A DNA stretch of 64,000 nucleotides from Caulobacter sp. Root655 (GCF_001427665.1 NZ_LMHC01000021.1:461934-525933), one strand, 5' to 3'; shown: positions 46,927 to 56,528, numbered from the stretch's first letter. A program made the numbers and translations. Notes: generated by a model not told the origin, from the letters alone.

Positions 46927-47808
46927 ATGACCTTCACTGTCGAGATCGTCGGCAAGGAGCGCTGCCGATTGGGGGAGTCGCCGGTCTGGGACGGCGACGC
47001 GCGCGTGGTCTATTGGGTCGATAGCGTCGCCCCCTCCATCTGGCGGCACGACCCGACGACCGGCGAGCAGTCGCACATCCCCGCCCCCAAGACGATCGGA
47101 AGCATAGTGCTTGGCCGGCCTGGCGAACTGGTCGCCGGCCTAACGGACGGCGCCTATCGCGTTAGGTTCGACATCGGCGAGTTCACGGCGATCGCACGGC
47201 CAGAAACCCTGACCCCGAACGAGCGCTTCAATGACGGCAAGGCCGATCGCCAGGGTCGGTTCGTGACCGGAACGATGGGCACCCATCTCGAAACGGGTCG
47301 CATAGGCAAGCTCTACCGTTTCTCGGCCGATGGAGCCTGGGAGATCTTGCCCACGGATCCAATCGCAATCTCTAACAGCACCTGCTTCAGCCCGGATGGG
47401 ACCACGCTCTATTTCGCCGACAGCCTGCGGCACATGCTCTGGGCCTTCAGCTACAACCCGAAGACCGGCGCATTGGGCGACAAGCGCGATTTCTTCGAGA
47501 CCAGTGGCTTTGGCAGCGCGCCCGACGGCGCCACGGTCGACGCCGAAGGCTTCATCTGGCTCGCGCTTGTCCAGGCTCAAAAGCTCCTCCGCATCTCGCC
47601 GCAAGGCCGCCTGGATCGCGTCCTCGAGAGCCCTGCCCCGCTGTCCTCGTGCCCAGCGTTCGGCGGGGAGGACCTCGACATTCTCTATGTCACCTCGATC
47701 TCCGACAGCGGCGGGCGCCTCAAGAGCGACGTCGATGCTTCTGGCCGGCTCCTGGCCTTCCACGGACTTGGCGTGCGCGGCATCGCCGAGGCGCGCTGTT
47801 TCCTCTGA
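46927..47808 (+). CDS. SMP-30/gluconolactonase-family lactonase-like protein
   Basis: The 293-residue product fits the SMP-30 six-bladed propeller family. LGESPVWDG near residue 18 gives the metal-binding Glu, NERFNDGKADRQGR the substrate/metal Asn, ISNSTCFSPDG a second Asn, and APDGATVDAEG the Asp. These calcium- or zinc-dependent enzymes open lactones. A monooxygenase in the same cluster would make lactones, so ring opening of that product is a natural role (inferred). I chose the ATG at 46927, with AAGGA upstream; a frame running back to 46813 lacks family residues. Confidence 0.85.
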   Translation: MTFTVEIVGKERCRLGESPVWDGDARVVYWVDSVAPSIWRHDPTTGEQSHIPAPKTIGSIVLGRPGELVAGLTDGAYRVRFDIGEFTAIARPETLTPNERFNDGKADRQGRFVTGTMGTHLETGRIGKLYRFSADGAWEILPTDPIAISNSTCFSPDGTTLYFADSLRHMLWAFSYNPKTGALGDKRDFFETSGFGSAPDGATVDAEGFIWLALVQAQKLLRISPQGRLDRVLESPAPLSSCPAFGGEDLDILYVTSISDSGGRLKSDVDASGRLLAFHGLGVRGIAEARCFL

Positions 47809-47821
47809 CCCACAGTGAACC

Positions 47822-48994
47822 ATGAACCTTGATCTGACCCCGGAGCAGCTCGCCTTTCGCGAGGAGGCGCGCGCCTTTTTCACCGAAAACACCCCCGAGT
47901 CCTTCAAATCCCGCGTTCGCGCCGGCATGCGGCTTGAACCGGAGGAGTTCACCCAGTGGCAGCGCCTGTTATACGCCCGCGGCTGGGGCGCCCCGTCGTG
48001 GCCAAAAGAATACGGCGGCGCCGGCTGGGACCCGACGCAGCTCTATATCTTCGAGACGGAAGCCTCGCGCGCCGACGCGCCCGTCCAATTCCACCAGGGC
48101 CTCGAGCTGATCGGCCCGATCATCTTCACGTTCGGTAGCGAGGCGCAAAAGGCCAAATACCTGCCGGCGATCGTCTCGGGCGACGACTGGTGGTGTCAGG
48201 GCTACTCCGAACCGAACGCGGGCTCGGACCTGGCCTCGCTATCGACTCGCGCCGTGCGCGACGGCGACGACTACGTGATCTCCGGCCAGAAGGCCTGGAC
48301 GAGCTACGCGCACGTAGCCAACCGGATGTTCTTGCTGGCGCGAACGGATCCGGACGCGCGCAAGCAGGCTGGCATTTCACTGTTCCTCATCGACATCGAC
48401 ACCCCCGGCGTCACCATCCGCCCGGTCATCACCATGGACGAGGTTCACCACACCAACGAGGTGTTCCTCGACGACGTGCGCGCGCCGGCCTCGGCTCTAT
48501 TGGGCGAGGAAGGCAAGGGCTGGAGCTACGGCAAGGTTCTGCTCGACCGCGAGCGCGGCGTCACCGCCGCCACCACGACCCGCCTGGCCCAGCAGTTGCG
48601 CGGGGCTCGTCAGGTCGCGGCCGAGACCATCGTTGGCGGCGCACGCCTGCTTGACGACCCGCGTGTCGCCGATCGCCTGGCGCAGTTCGAACTGGAAGTC
48701 ATGGCTTTGGAGGCAATGGTCATGCGCACCATGGCCGAGGCGACGTCGGGCCAAGATTCCGGTCCCCGGGCCTCGATGATCAAGATCCGCTGGTCCGAGC
48801 TCCTGCAGCAGATCACCGAATACTGGGTCGAGCTCCAAGGGTACGGCGCCATGGCGTTCGCCCCACTCGGCCCGTTCGAAACGCCGGAAGCCTGGCCCGC
48901 CAAGGGGATGGTCTATTCCCGCGTGACCAGCATCTACGGCGGATCCAACGAAATCCAACGCAACATCATCGCCCGCCGGGCGCTAGGTCTCTGA
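47822..48994 (+). CDS. Acyl-CoA dehydrogenase, first of a pair
   Basis: The 390-residue product has the full acyl-CoA dehydrogenase fold, with LTPEQLAFREEARAFF, the FAD-binding Y-S-E-P-N-A-G-S-D-L region and I-Y-G-G-S-N-E-I-Q-R-N-I-I-A-R near the end. Such FAD enzymes introduce a 2,3-double bond into acyl-CoA. The terminal motif has Gly where many enzymes have the catalytic Glu, as in the FadE branch that uses a Glu elsewhere. Seven bases separate it from a second dehydrogenase gene. Adjacent pairs of this type often form mixed tetramers in steroid and cyclic-acid degradation. Confidence 0.92.
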   Translation: MNLDLTPEQLAFREEARAFFTENTPESFKSRVRAGMRLEPEEFTQWQRLLYARGWGAPSWPKEYGGAGWDPTQLYIFETEASRADAPVQFHQGLELIGPIIFTFGSEAQKAKYLPAIVSGDDWWCQGYSEPNAGSDLASLSTRAVRDGDDYVISGQKAWTSYAHVANRMFLLARTDPDARKQAGISLFLIDIDTPGVTIRPVITMDEVHHTNEVFLDDVRAPASALLGEEGKGWSYGKVLLDRERGVTAATTTRLAQQLRGARQVAAETIVGGARLLDDPRVADRLAQFELEVMALEAMVMRTMAEATSGQDSGPRASMIKIRWSELLQQITEYWVELQGYGAMAFAPLGPFETPEAWPAKGMVYSRVTSIYGGSNEIQRNIIARRALGL

Positions 48995-49001
48995 GGGCCC
49001 C

Positions 49002-50150
49002 ATGAATTTCGACCTTTCCGAAGAGCAGCGCCTACTGAAGGACAGCGTCCGGCGCTATGGGGCCGATCACGGCGACTTCACCGCCTGGCGCGCTCGCGTC
49101 GAGCGCGGCGAGGCCTTCGACGCGGCGAGCTGGCGGCGCATGGCCGATCTGGGATGGCTGGCCCTGACGACGCCCGAAGAAGACGGTGGCCTTGGCGGGG
49201 GCCCCGTCGACACCATGGTCGTCGCCGAGGCTTTCGGCCGCTACCTGATGCTCGAGCCCTACATCTCGGCGTGCGTGATCGCGCCCGTCTTGCTGGCCGC
49301 GGCGACAGACGAGGTTCGCGCACGCTTCATGCCCAGCCTAGTTGAAGGCGGCGTGCTGGTCAGCCTCGCCGATGCCGAACCGGGCGGGCGTTTCGATATT
49401 CATCGGATCGCCACCCGCGCTGAGGTCGTCGAGGGCGGATATCGCCTCACCGGCGAGAAGAGCCACGCCCTGGACGGCGCCTCGGCCGATTGGTTCATCG
49501 TTCCGGCCCGGACCGCCGGCGCGGACGACAGCGAGGGCGGGATCAGCCTATTCCTGGCGCCGGCCAAGGCGGAGGGCCTGACGGTCGCACGCAGCCGGGC
49601 CATGGACAATCGCCACAACGCCAGCCTCAAGCTCGACGGCGTTCTCGTGTCGGGCGAGAGCCTCATCGGCCGCCTCGGCGACGGCTTCGGCCTGCTTCGC
49701 CAAGCGGTGGACCACGGCGTCGTCGCGCGCCTGGCCGAAGCGGTCGGCGCCATGGACGCCGTGCACGAGATGACCTTGGAATACCTCAAGACGCGCAAGC
49801 AGTTTGGCCAGACTCTTGGTTCGTTCCAGGCGCTGCAGCATCGCGCCGTCGACATGGCGATCGCCTGCGAGGAAGCCAGGTCGATGATGTACCTGGCGAC
49901 CATCGCGCTGTCGGGCGATGCGGCCGAGCGGAAGAAGGTCATCTCCGCGGCGAAGGCTCGTGTTGGTCAGACGAGCCTCTATGTCGGCCGCCAGGCGGTG
50001 CAGTTGCATGGTGGCGTGGGCTTCACCGAGGAACTGGCCGTAGCCCATTATCTGAAGCGCCTGATCATGATCGACATGGCGTTCGGCAACGCGGACCATC
50101 ACCGCGCCGAGCTAGCGGCAAGCCTGGAGCCCGGCGCGGTCGCGGCCTAG
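49002..50150 (+). CDS. Acyl-CoA dehydrogenase, second of a pair
   Basis: The 382-residue product is a more divergent acyl-CoA dehydrogenase. It has the N-terminal helical domain (SEEQRLLKDSVRRY), a middle region with A-D-A-E-P-G-G-R-F and the C-terminal helices (TRKQFGQTLGSFQALQHR). The terminal LHGGVGFTEELAVAHYLKR motif is in the usual position. It is less FadE-like than its partner, and the pair may form a heteromeric enzyme in which only one subunit is catalytic. GAGGG lies just before the ATG. It converges on an SDR gene with four bases between stops. Confidence 0.9.
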   Translation: MNFDLSEEQRLLKDSVRRYGADHGDFTAWRARVERGEAFDAASWRRMADLGWLALTTPEEDGGLGGGPVDTMVVAEAFGRYLMLEPYISACVIAPVLLAAATDEVRARFMPSLVEGGVLVSLADAEPGGRFDIHRIATRAEVVEGGYRLTGEKSHALDGASADWFIVPARTAGADDSEGGISLFLAPAKAEGLTVARSRAMDNRHNASLKLDGVLVSGESLIGRLGDGFGLLRQAVDHGVVARLAEAVGAMDAVHEMTLEYLKTRKQFGQTLGSFQALQHRAVDMAIACEEARSMMYLATIALSGDAAERKKVISAAKARVGQTSLYVGRQAVQLHGGVGFTEELAVAHYLKRLIMIDMAFGNADHHRAELAASLEPGAVAA

Positions 50151-50154
50151 GTTC

Positions 50155-50913
50155 TTAGGAAAGCGCGGTCGCAAGGCCGCCATCCACCGTGAGAACCTGG
50201 CCTGTGACGAAGTCGCTGTCTTCGCAGGCTAGGTAACGGACCGCCTTGGCGATGTCGTCGGTCGAGCCAAGACGTCCCAGCGGCGTCTGGTCGACGCGCT
50301 TGGCGATGCGATCCTCGGAGACCACCCGACGCACGCCCTCGGTGTCCACCGTTGACGGGGCCACGGCATTGACGCGGATGTTCACCGATCCCAGCTCAGC
50401 GGCCGCCGCGCGGGTGAGGCCCGTGACCCCCGCCTTGACGCCGCAATAGGCGATGCCGTTCGGGATGCCGAGAAACGCGCTGACGGACGCGATATTGACG
50501 ATCGAGCCGCCGCCGGAGGCCGCCATGAGCGGCGCGGCGGCCTGCATGCCCCAAATCACGCCGGAAAAGCCGACCCCGATCATGCGGTCCAGGCTTTCAG
50601 GGCGGATGTCGGCGAGCGGCTCGTAGACGTTCCACATGGCGTTGTTCACGAGGACGTCGAATCGACCGAACTGGTCGTTGACCGAGCCCAGGGTCGCGAT
50701 CAGAGCCTCGCGGTCGGACACGTCGCAACCCAGGCCCAGCGCTTGGCCGCCGGCGGCGACGATCTCGTCCGCCGCGGCCTGAGCCCAGTGGCTCTTGAGG
50801 TCCAGCAGGGCCACGATCGCGCCCTCGGCGGCCAGCAGGGCCGCGGTCGCCCGCCCCAGGCCTCTCGAAGCGCCCGTCACCGCGGCGACTCGTCCTTTTA
50901 GGCGACCACCCAT
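50155..50913 (-). CDS. Short-chain dehydrogenase/reductase
   Basis: The 252-residue product is a classical SDR. TGASRGLG binds NAD(P), NNAMWN holds the fold, Ser in IASVS and YCGVK give the Ser-Tyr-Lys catalytic set, and VDGG lies near the end. The Asp in LLDLK at the end of beta-2 favours NAD. These enzymes interconvert alcohols and ketones. I chose the ATG at 50913, with GGAGGAGGG 5 bases upstream, rejecting a longer start at 50970. It is divergent from the IclR gene and shares its operator region. Confidence 0.88.
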   Translation of the reverse strand: MGGRLKGRVAAVTGASRGLGRATAALLAAEGAIVALLDLKSHWAQAAADEIVAAGGQALGLGCDVSDREALIATLGSVNDQFGRFDVLVNNAMWNVYEPLADIRPESLDRMIGVGFSGVIWGMQAAAPLMAASGGGSIVNIASVSAFLGIPNGIAYCGVKAGVTGLTRAAAAELGSVNIRVNAVAPSTVDTEGVRRVVSEDRIAKRVDQTPLGRLGSTDDIAKAVRYLACEDSDFVTGQVLTVDGGLATALS

Positions 50914-51045
50914 CGTTCCCTCCTCCGTCTTGAAATCATGCCTTGTCGGCCAGCGCCATGACCCGCACACGCGCGGGCGGCGCCATCGTCATGCTTAGCC
51001 CGGCTCCCCCGCCCCGCCCGGTCCTCGGCCGGTGGCGGCGGCAAC

Positions 51046-51059
51046 ATCACCGATGTGAT
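51046..51059. promoter_or_regulatory. Operator-like inverted repeat ATCAC-N4-GTGAT (perfect)
   Basis: ATCACCGATGTGAT, extended by one pairing base on each side to CATCAC-N4-GTGATG. It lies 133 bases upstream of the SDR start and 271 bases upstream of the IclR regulator start. Confidence 0.6.
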
Positions 51060-51233
51060 GCTCTCGTAAAAAGACGACGGCCTTTCGACCGCCGCCAACC
51101 ATGGCCGGGCCTTTTTTGAGGGTTGTGAGGCGTGGCGTTGAATCAGTTGCGCCAAGGCCCTGTTCGCGTCGTCGGGATGCGATGCAGGTGGCGAGTCAGG
51201 CCGCGCCACCGCCCAGGGGCAGCCTCCGGAAAT

Positions 51234-51247
51234 ATCACATATGTACA
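51234..51247. promoter_or_regulatory. Weak operator-like repeat ATCAC-N4-GTACA
   Basis: ATCACATATGTACA, 7 of 10 arm bases, with a perfect left arm. It lies about 83 bases before the IclR regulator start and could be a second, weaker site for autoregulation. Confidence 0.3.
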
Positions 51248-51329
51248 GGAGTGCTGGACAGGCGCTGAAGTCGACGGTCTAACCACGACTGATGGCAGAC
51301 TTGATCCGTCACGACCTGGAACCCCTTCG

Positions 51330-52103
51330 ATGCGCCGAGATCCTATAAAATCCGCCGCTCGTACTCTTGAGATTCTGGAGCTTTTCCAGGAGCAGCGCAC
51401 ACCCCTGCGCCTGACCTATATTTTCGAGAAACTGGGTTACCCGCAATCGAGCACGACGACGCTCCTGAAGAGCATGGTCGTTCTGGGCTACCTCAACTAT
51501 GACCGCGCCTCGCGCACCTATTTCCCGACCCCTCGGGTCGCGGCGCTGGGCGACTGGGTCAATCACCACCTGTTCGGGGCCGGCGACATCGACCGCCTGG
51601 TCTCGAGCATCTTCGAACAGACCAACGAGACGGTGGTGATCTCGTCGCAGAACGACATCTTCATCCAGCATCTGCGGATCATCCAACCCACCCATCCGCA
51701 CAAGGTGGCGCTGGCCGAGGGCAGCATGCGCGTGCTGCCGCACTCGGCGGCGGGTCTCGTCCTGATGAGCCGGATGCAGGCCAAGGCGGTCGACAAGCTT
51801 TGCCGCCACATCAACGCCTATCTCGGAGGAACCGGCGATCGCATCGGCATTCCCCAGTTGCAGGAACAATTGGCTTGGGTTCGCCGCGAAGGCTACAGCC
51901 TACTGGCCGCCTTTCCTTTCCCAAACGCGGCGGCGATCGCCATGCCGTTGCCGGCCGCGCCGCATGGCGTTCAGCTGACACTGGGCGTCGGCGGCCTGAA
52001 CAGCCGGATCGCGGGACACAAGAGCGAGATCGTCGCCATCATGAACGCGGGCATTGCCGAATACGGCGAGAGCCTCAGGCGCTACGCCGCGCCCGAGGCT
52101 TGA
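51330..52103 (+). CDS. IclR-family transcriptional regulator
   Basis: The 257-residue product has an N-terminal winged helix (SAARTLEILELFQEQ, then YIFEKLGYPQSSTTTLLKSM) and a C-terminal IclR ligand-binding domain (residues about 80-250). That domain carries V-L-P-H-S-A-A-G-L and, near the end, G-G-L-N-S-R-I-A-G-H. IclR proteins bind a pathway compound and switch catabolic operons. I chose the ATG at 51330, where the winged helix begins; the frame continues upstream to 51132 without family features. As the only regulator gene inside the cluster, it is the best candidate to bind the repeated ATCAC-N4-GTGAT sites. Confidence 0.87.
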   Translation: MRRDPIKSAARTLEILELFQEQRTPLRLTYIFEKLGYPQSSTTTLLKSMVVLGYLNYDRASRTYFPTPRVAALGDWVNHHLFGAGDIDRLVSSIFEQTNETVVISSQNDIFIQHLRIIQPTHPHKVALAEGSMRVLPHSAAGLVLMSRMQAKAVDKLCRHINAYLGGTGDRIGIPQLQEQLAWVRREGYSLLAAFPFPNAAAIAMPLPAAPHGVQLTLGVGGLNSRIAGHKSEIVAIMNAGIAEYGESLRRYAAPEA

Positions 52104-52114
52104 CGCAAGACGGC

Positions 52115-53755
52115 TCAGGCCGGCTCCGTCGCCTCGTCGAGGTAGCTCCGATAGGTCTCACGCAGTTTCGACTTCAGCAGCTTGCCGGTCGCGGTGTGCG
52201 GCAGGGCGTCGACGATCACGACGTCGTCGGGGACCTGCCAGCGGGCCACGCGCGAGGCGAGGAACTGGAGGATCTCCGCCTTGTTCGGCATGCTCTCGGG
52301 CGTTGGCACAATGATCAGCAAGGGCCGCTCCTGCCACTTGGGATGCGGCACGCCGATCACGGCGGCTTCGCGCACGTCCGGATGGGCGATCGCGGCGTTC
52401 TCCAGGTCGACCGAGGAGATCCACTCGCCGCCTGACTTGATGACGTCCTTGGACCGGTCGGTGAGTTGCAGGTAGCCGTTGGGATGGATCTTGGCGACGT
52501 CGCCGGTCGGGAACCAGCCGTCCTCGGTGGTGGCCGGCGCCTCGCCTTTGAAATAGCGCTGCACCACCCAAGGCCCGCGAACCTGGAGATCGCCGACCGC
52601 CACGCCGTCATGCGGCGTGGGCGCGCCATCGGCGTCCACGATCCTCAGGTCCACGCCGTAGATCGCGCGACCCTGGAGCGCCTGGATATCGTATCGAGCC
52701 TGGCGATCGAGGAAGGCATGCTCGGGCAGCGGCGTTCCGACGGTCGCCAGCGGGCTGGTCTCGGTCATGCCCCAGGCATGGATGACATAGACGCCAAGCA
52801 TGTAGTCGAAGCGCTCGATCAGGCTGCGCGGCGCGGCCGAGCCGCCGACCAGGATACGCTCGAGAGCCAGGCCCGACAGGTCCAGTTCCTCCCGGTGCGT
52901 AGCGACGTAGTCGAGAAAGCCGAGCCAGACGGTCGGCACCCCCAGACTGAAGGTGCAGCGCTCGGCGCGCATCAGGTTGAAGAGGCTTTCGCCGTCGACC
53001 GCCGCCCCGGGAAGCACGAGCTTGGCGCCGCACATCGCGGCGCTGAACGGAATCCCCCAGGCGTTCACATGGAAGAGTGGAGTCACCAGAAGGATGCTGT
53101 CGCGCCGGGAGACGGCCATGCCGTCCGCGCTCGTGGCGATGAAAGCATGCAGGACGAGAGACCGGTGGCTGTAGAGCACACCCTTCGGATCGCCCGTCGT
53201 CCCGGAGGTGTAACAGAGGATCGCGCCGGCGTTTTCCGACACGGGGGTCCAGGCGCCCTCGGCCTCCACGTCCATCAGGTCTTCGTAGCAGACGAGGTTG
53301 GGCAGCAGCAGGTCAGGCATCTCCTGCACGCTGGAGAGACAGACATAGGTTTCAACGTTGGGCGCTTGAGCGGCCAGCGGTTCGAGCAGCTTTCCGAAGG
53401 CCGGGTCGAAGAACACCATCCGGTTCTCGGCGTGCCGCAGGATGAACAGGATTTGCTCGGGGAAGAGACGTGGATTGACGGTGTTCAAGATCCCGCCAGC
53501 CCCAGTGACCCCATAATAGAGTTCCAGGTGACGGATCGTGTTCAAGGCCAGGCTGGCGACGCGATCGCCTTCCTTGAGCCCCCGGCGCCGCAGCGCCGCG
53601 GCGAGTTTCCGAGCGCGCTTGGCGACCTGCGCATAGTTGCTGCGGGTCAGGCCGCCGGGATCCTTGGAGACGATCTCGACTTCACCATGGAACCGAGCTG
53701 CGTGATCAAGCAGCGAGGACAGCGTCAGAGGCGTATCCTGCATCAGGCCGAGCAT
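52115..53755 (-). CDS. Fatty-acyl/alkyl-CoA ligase (AMP-binding)
   Basis: The 546-residue product is an ANL-superfamily ligase of the medium/long-chain type. Seen here: [12 protein letters not shown], the G-M-T-E-T-S-P motif, [18 protein letters not shown] with the hinge region, and the C-terminal lysine in [11 protein letters not shown]. It forms acyl-CoA from a free acid with ATP. It starts at ATG 53755, with AGGA 6 bases upstream; a start at 53794 is less likely. It is a second activating enzyme in this cluster and may act on a different intermediate. A variant operator lies upstream at 53845. Confidence 0.9.
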   Translation of the reverse strand: MLGLMQDTPLTLSSLLDHAARFHGEVEIVSKDPGGLTRSNYAQVAKRARKLAAALRRRGLKEGDRVASLALNTIRHLELYYGVTGAGGILNTVNPRLFPEQILFILRHAENRMVFFDPAFGKLLEPLAAQAPNVETYVCLSSVQEMPDLLLPNLVCYEDLMDVEAEGAWTPVSENAGAILCYTSGTTGDPKGVLYSHRSLVLHAFIATSADGMAVSRRDSILLVTPLFHVNAWGIPFSAAMCGAKLVLPGAAVDGESLFNLMRAERCTFSLGVPTVWLGFLDYVATHREELDLSGLALERILVGGSAAPRSLIERFDYMLGVYVIHAWGMTETSPLATVGTPLPEHAFLDRQARYDIQALQGRAIYGVDLRIVDADGAPTPHDGVAVGDLQVRGPWVVQRYFKGEAPATTEDGWFPTGDVAKIHPNGYLQLTDRSKDVIKSGGEWISSVDLENAAIAHPDVREAAVIGVPHPKWQERPLLIIVPTPESMPNKAEILQFLASRVARWQVPDDVVIVDALPHTATGKLLKSKLRETYRSYLDEATEPA

Positions 53756-53844
53756 GGCTTTTCCTATTGTCCGATGGGCTCTTGGCCAGACCATAGGGGC
53801 GGATTGTCCGCCTCCCCTGAACCGCCCCGCGCCAGCGGCGCCTT

Positions 53845-53858
53845 TTCACATACGCGAT
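53845..53858. promoter_or_regulatory. Operator-like inverted repeat TTCAC-N4-GCGAT
   Basis: TTCACATACGCGAT, 8 of 10 arm bases matching ATCAC-N4-GTGAT. It lies in the divergent region between the ligase (start 53755) and the hydratase/HCDH gene (start 53998). Confidence 0.4.
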
Positions 53859-53997
53859 AGTGGAAGCCGCGACCGGATGGCCGCTTTCAGTGGTTCGCCC
53901 CGCGTGCTGTCATGAGTTCATGACGAGTGCTCCGGCGCGCGTCGAACCGGAAAAACCGCTTGAAGCGGACTGCAGCACGCAACCGGTTGGAGGAAAC

Positions 53998-55503
53998 ATG
54001 GGACTGGGAATGACCGGCCGGTCAGCGCTCGGCGTCTCGATCGGCCAAGCCACTCACCCCGCGCTGTCGCCACGGCGTCAGGTCGCGCATCTCAAGCTCG
54101 ACTGCCCGCCGCCCTGTAGTTGGGATGCGGCGCACGCCCGAGCCTTTATCGATAAGATCGCCGAGTTGGGCGAAGATCCCGATATCAGCGCTATCGTCCT
54201 GCGCGGCCGTCGCCTTTTCAACGACATGCTCGACGCCCAAGCCGCGCCCGGCGACAGTCGCTCGGCCGTCTATGCGGCGATCTCGGGCTCGACCAAGCCG
54301 GTCATCGCCGCGCTATCTGGCGCCGTGACCGGCTCGGGCCTGGAACTGGCCCTGGCTTGCGCGGCCCGAGTTGTCTCGCCCAACGCCACCTTCTCGAACC
54401 TTGCCCGGAGCGAGGGCCATCTGCCGGCCGCCGAGACGCTGATCCGCCTGGCGCTCCTGGTCGAGGTCGAGCGCGCGGCCGACCTGGCCGTCTTCAACGT
54501 CGTGTGGGACAGCAAGGCGGCCGTCGAGCATGGCCTCGTCGATCTCGTGGCCGCCCGCGACCTCATCCACGTCGCCGAGAAGCTCGCCTCCGGCTTCAGT
54601 GGACAGCGCAAGGCCACGATCCGCGCCGAGCCGGAAGTCGTCACCGCCAGGATCTATGGGCTGCGCGCCAAGGTTCGCCGGGAAGCGCCAGATCAGACCG
54701 CGCCGATGACGCTCTTGCGGGCCCTCGAGTTCGCCTTGCAGACGCCAGCCAAGCGCGCCCGCGCCGAGATCGATCGACTGGACGTCGCCTTCGCCGCGTC
54801 GCCCGAAGCCCAAGCCTTGACCTATGCTGAGCGCGGCCAGGCGGCGCTATCGCGCGCGGGAGCCATGACGAACCTGGCCCACGAACTGGCATGGCCCCTG
54901 TTCCGCGAGGCTATCCATTTGCTGGACGAAGGCGCCACGCCCAGCCAGATCGACCGGGAGCTTCAAAAATTCGGATTCCGCGAGGGTCCGTTCCTGCGGT
55001 CCGATCGTCATGGCATGGAGGCCGTCTTCCGTCGCCAGGACGGCCTCGCCAACGGCGAGGACTGGATCACCTATTCACCGACCCTGGACCTGATGACCGA
55101 CGAGGGACGGACCGGGGGTCCCGATGCGCCGGGCTGGTATCGGCACGGGAGCGATGGCCGCTACACCTTCGAGCCCGAGGTTGAGCGGCTTCTGCGGGCG
55201 TCCGCCACGTTCCAGCGGTGCGCTCGTGTCTCTGTTGACGACACCGTCATCGTCGAGCGCTGCCTGATGGCCGCCATCAACGGCGCGGCCCATTTGCTCG
55301 AAGCGCGCCCGGATCTGTCGCCAAGCCTGGTCGACGCGGTGTGGATGGCGCAACTCGGCTTCCCGAAGTGGCGCGGCGGTCCGCTCTACATGGCCCGGAC
55401 GCACACCTGCGATCCGCTTGCGAGCCTGGAGCGTTGGGCCCGTATTCGAAACACGGCCGGCGTCGCCTCGCCGCTTCTTCGGCGGATCGTCGCCAACCCG
55501 TAG
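53998..55503 (+). CDS. Crotonase-HCDH fusion lacking the NAD-binding domain
   Basis: The 501-residue product joins a crotonase-like domain (residues about 20-200, with ALSGAVTGSGLELALACAARV) to two C-terminal 3-hydroxyacyl-CoA dehydrogenase helical domains. The first is around LAHELAWPLFREAIHLLDEG (about 290-400); the second is around IVERCLMAAINGAAHLLEA and FPKWRGGPLYMAR. FadB/FadJ-type multifunctional enzymes have a Rossmann domain with G-x-G-x-x-G between these parts. Here it is absent, including the catalytic His region. The crotonase part lacks the usual PEV Glu motif (reads LARSEGHLP). So it is probably not a standard hydratase-dehydrogenase. A strong GGAGG 5 bases before the ATG at 53998 decides the start. 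Confidence 0.85.
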   Translation: MGLGMTGRSALGVSIGQATHPALSPRRQVAHLKLDCPPPCSWDAAHARAFIDKIAELGEDPDISAIVLRGRRLFNDMLDAQAAPGDSRSAVYAAISGSTKPVIAALSGAVTGSGLELALACAARVVSPNATFSNLARSEGHLPAAETLIRLALLVEVERAADLAVFNVVWDSKAAVEHGLVDLVAARDLIHVAEKLASGFSGQRKATIRAEPEVVTARIYGLRAKVRREAPDQTAPMTLLRALEFALQTPAKRARAEIDRLDVAFAASPEAQALTYAERGQAALSRAGAMTNLAHELAWPLFREAIHLLDEGATPSQIDRELQKFGFREGPFLRSDRHGMEAVFRRQDGLANGEDWITYSPTLDLMTDEGRTGGPDAPGWYRHGSDGRYTFEPEVERLLRASATFQRCARVSVDDTVIVERCLMAAINGAAHLLEARPDLSPSLVDAVWMAQLGFPKWRGGPLYMARTHTCDPLASLERWARIRNTAGVASPLLRRIVANP

Positions 55504-55550
55504 GGGCTACGGCCCGCGCACGGCCAGAAGGCCAGGCGCGGGGCCGCGCG

Positions 55551-56318
55551 CTATTTGCCCTGGAACACCGGCGGGCGCTTTTCGATGAAGGCCTTGACCG
55601 CTTCCTTGGCGTCCTCGCTCTTCGACAGTTTCAGGGTGTTACCCTGTTCGTAGCGATAACCGTCGCGCAGGCTGAGATTGTCGATGACGTTTAGGCTGTC
55701 CTTGGCCGCGGCGATCGCGATGGGGCTCTTGCTGGCGATTTGCTTGGCGATGGTGCGGGCGTAGTCGAGATGTTCCTCGTGCGGCAAAGCCGCCTCGATC
55801 AGCCCGCGCCGATAGAGCTCCTCGGCCGGCACTCGCCAGCCGGTGAGCACCATGCGCCGCGCCAGCGAGTGGGGAATAAAGCGCAGGGCGTGCTTGGCGC
55901 CGCCGGCCAGGCCGACGTCGATCTCGGGAAGGCCGAACACGGCGCGCTCGGAGGCCACGATGATGTCGCAGCTGGCCACGATGCCAAGACCGGCGCCCAG
56001 AGCCGCGCCGTTGACGGCGACGACGATGGGCTTGCTGCACTCGACCATCGACCAGCTCATCTCGCGCGCCATGCGCTGCCGCGCATAGGCCGTGCCGGCC
56101 GGCGCATCGGGGCCAGGACGGTTCTTCAGGTCGGCGCCGGCGCAGAACGTCTTGCCCTCGGCGGTCAAGAGCACGGCGCGCACGTCGCTGCTCTCGTTGA
56201 AGGCGTCAAAGGCCGCGGTCAGCTCGAGCATCATTTCGACGCTGGCGGAGTTGACCGGGGGGTTGGCGAGCGTCACCGTCGCTACGAAGTCTTCGACCTC
56301 AATCTTCAAGCACGACAT
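55551..56318 (-). CDS. Enoyl-CoA hydratase/isomerase family protein
   Basis: The 255-residue product is a classical crotonase-fold protein. CAGADLKNR and AVNGAALGAGLG form the oxyanion hole, and FGLPEIDVGLAGG carries the expected catalytic Glu. Such enzymes add water to 2-enoyl-CoA or shift its double bond. Unlike the fusion gene next door, it keeps the catalytic pattern, so it may be the working hydratase of this cluster. AAGGA lies 8-10 bases before the ATG. The upstream region carries a variant operator at 56417. Confidence 0.9.
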   Translation of the reverse strand: MSCLKIEVEDFVATVTLANPPVNSASVEMMLELTAAFDAFNESSDVRAVLLTAEGKTFCAGADLKNRPGPDAPAGTAYARQRMAREMSWSMVECSKPIVVAVNGAALGAGLGIVASCDIIVASERAVFGLPEIDVGLAGGAKHALRFIPHSLARRMVLTGWRVPAEELYRRGLIEAALPHEEHLDYARTIAKQIASKSPIAIAAAKDSLNVIDNLSLRDGYRYEQGNTLKLSKSEDAKEAVKAFIEKRPPVFQGK

Positions 56319-56416
56319 CTTTTCTTCCTTGCCCTGTCGTCGGTCGCGGACCGTTTCGCCGAATTCGTAGCCATTTGCGGCGGTGCGACGTCATCAAGCC
56401 CGCCATCACGCGTCAC

Positions 56417-56430
56417 ATCACATAAGGAAT
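56417..56430. promoter_or_regulatory. Operator-like repeat ATCAC-N4-GGAAT
   Basis: ATCACATAAGGAAT, 8 of 10 arm bases, in the divergent region between the enoyl-CoA hydratase (start 56318) and the double SDR (start 56529). Confidence 0.4.
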
Positions 56431-56528
56431 ATTCGATAGCCTCGGTCGCGTCGGGGTGAGCGGCCTTCGACCGCTGCTAGGCTCCGTGATGAGCGCCGCC
56501 TGGCGCCTCCTTCGAAGCCGAGTACAGC

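Larger units (their letters stand above)
50914..51329. other. Divergent intergenic region, SDR / IclR regulator
   Basis: 416 bases without a supported gene. It contains one perfect and one weak copy of the ATCAC-N4-GTGAT repeat, listed separately. Presence of both next to the regulator gene is what one expects of autoregulation. Confidence 0.5.
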
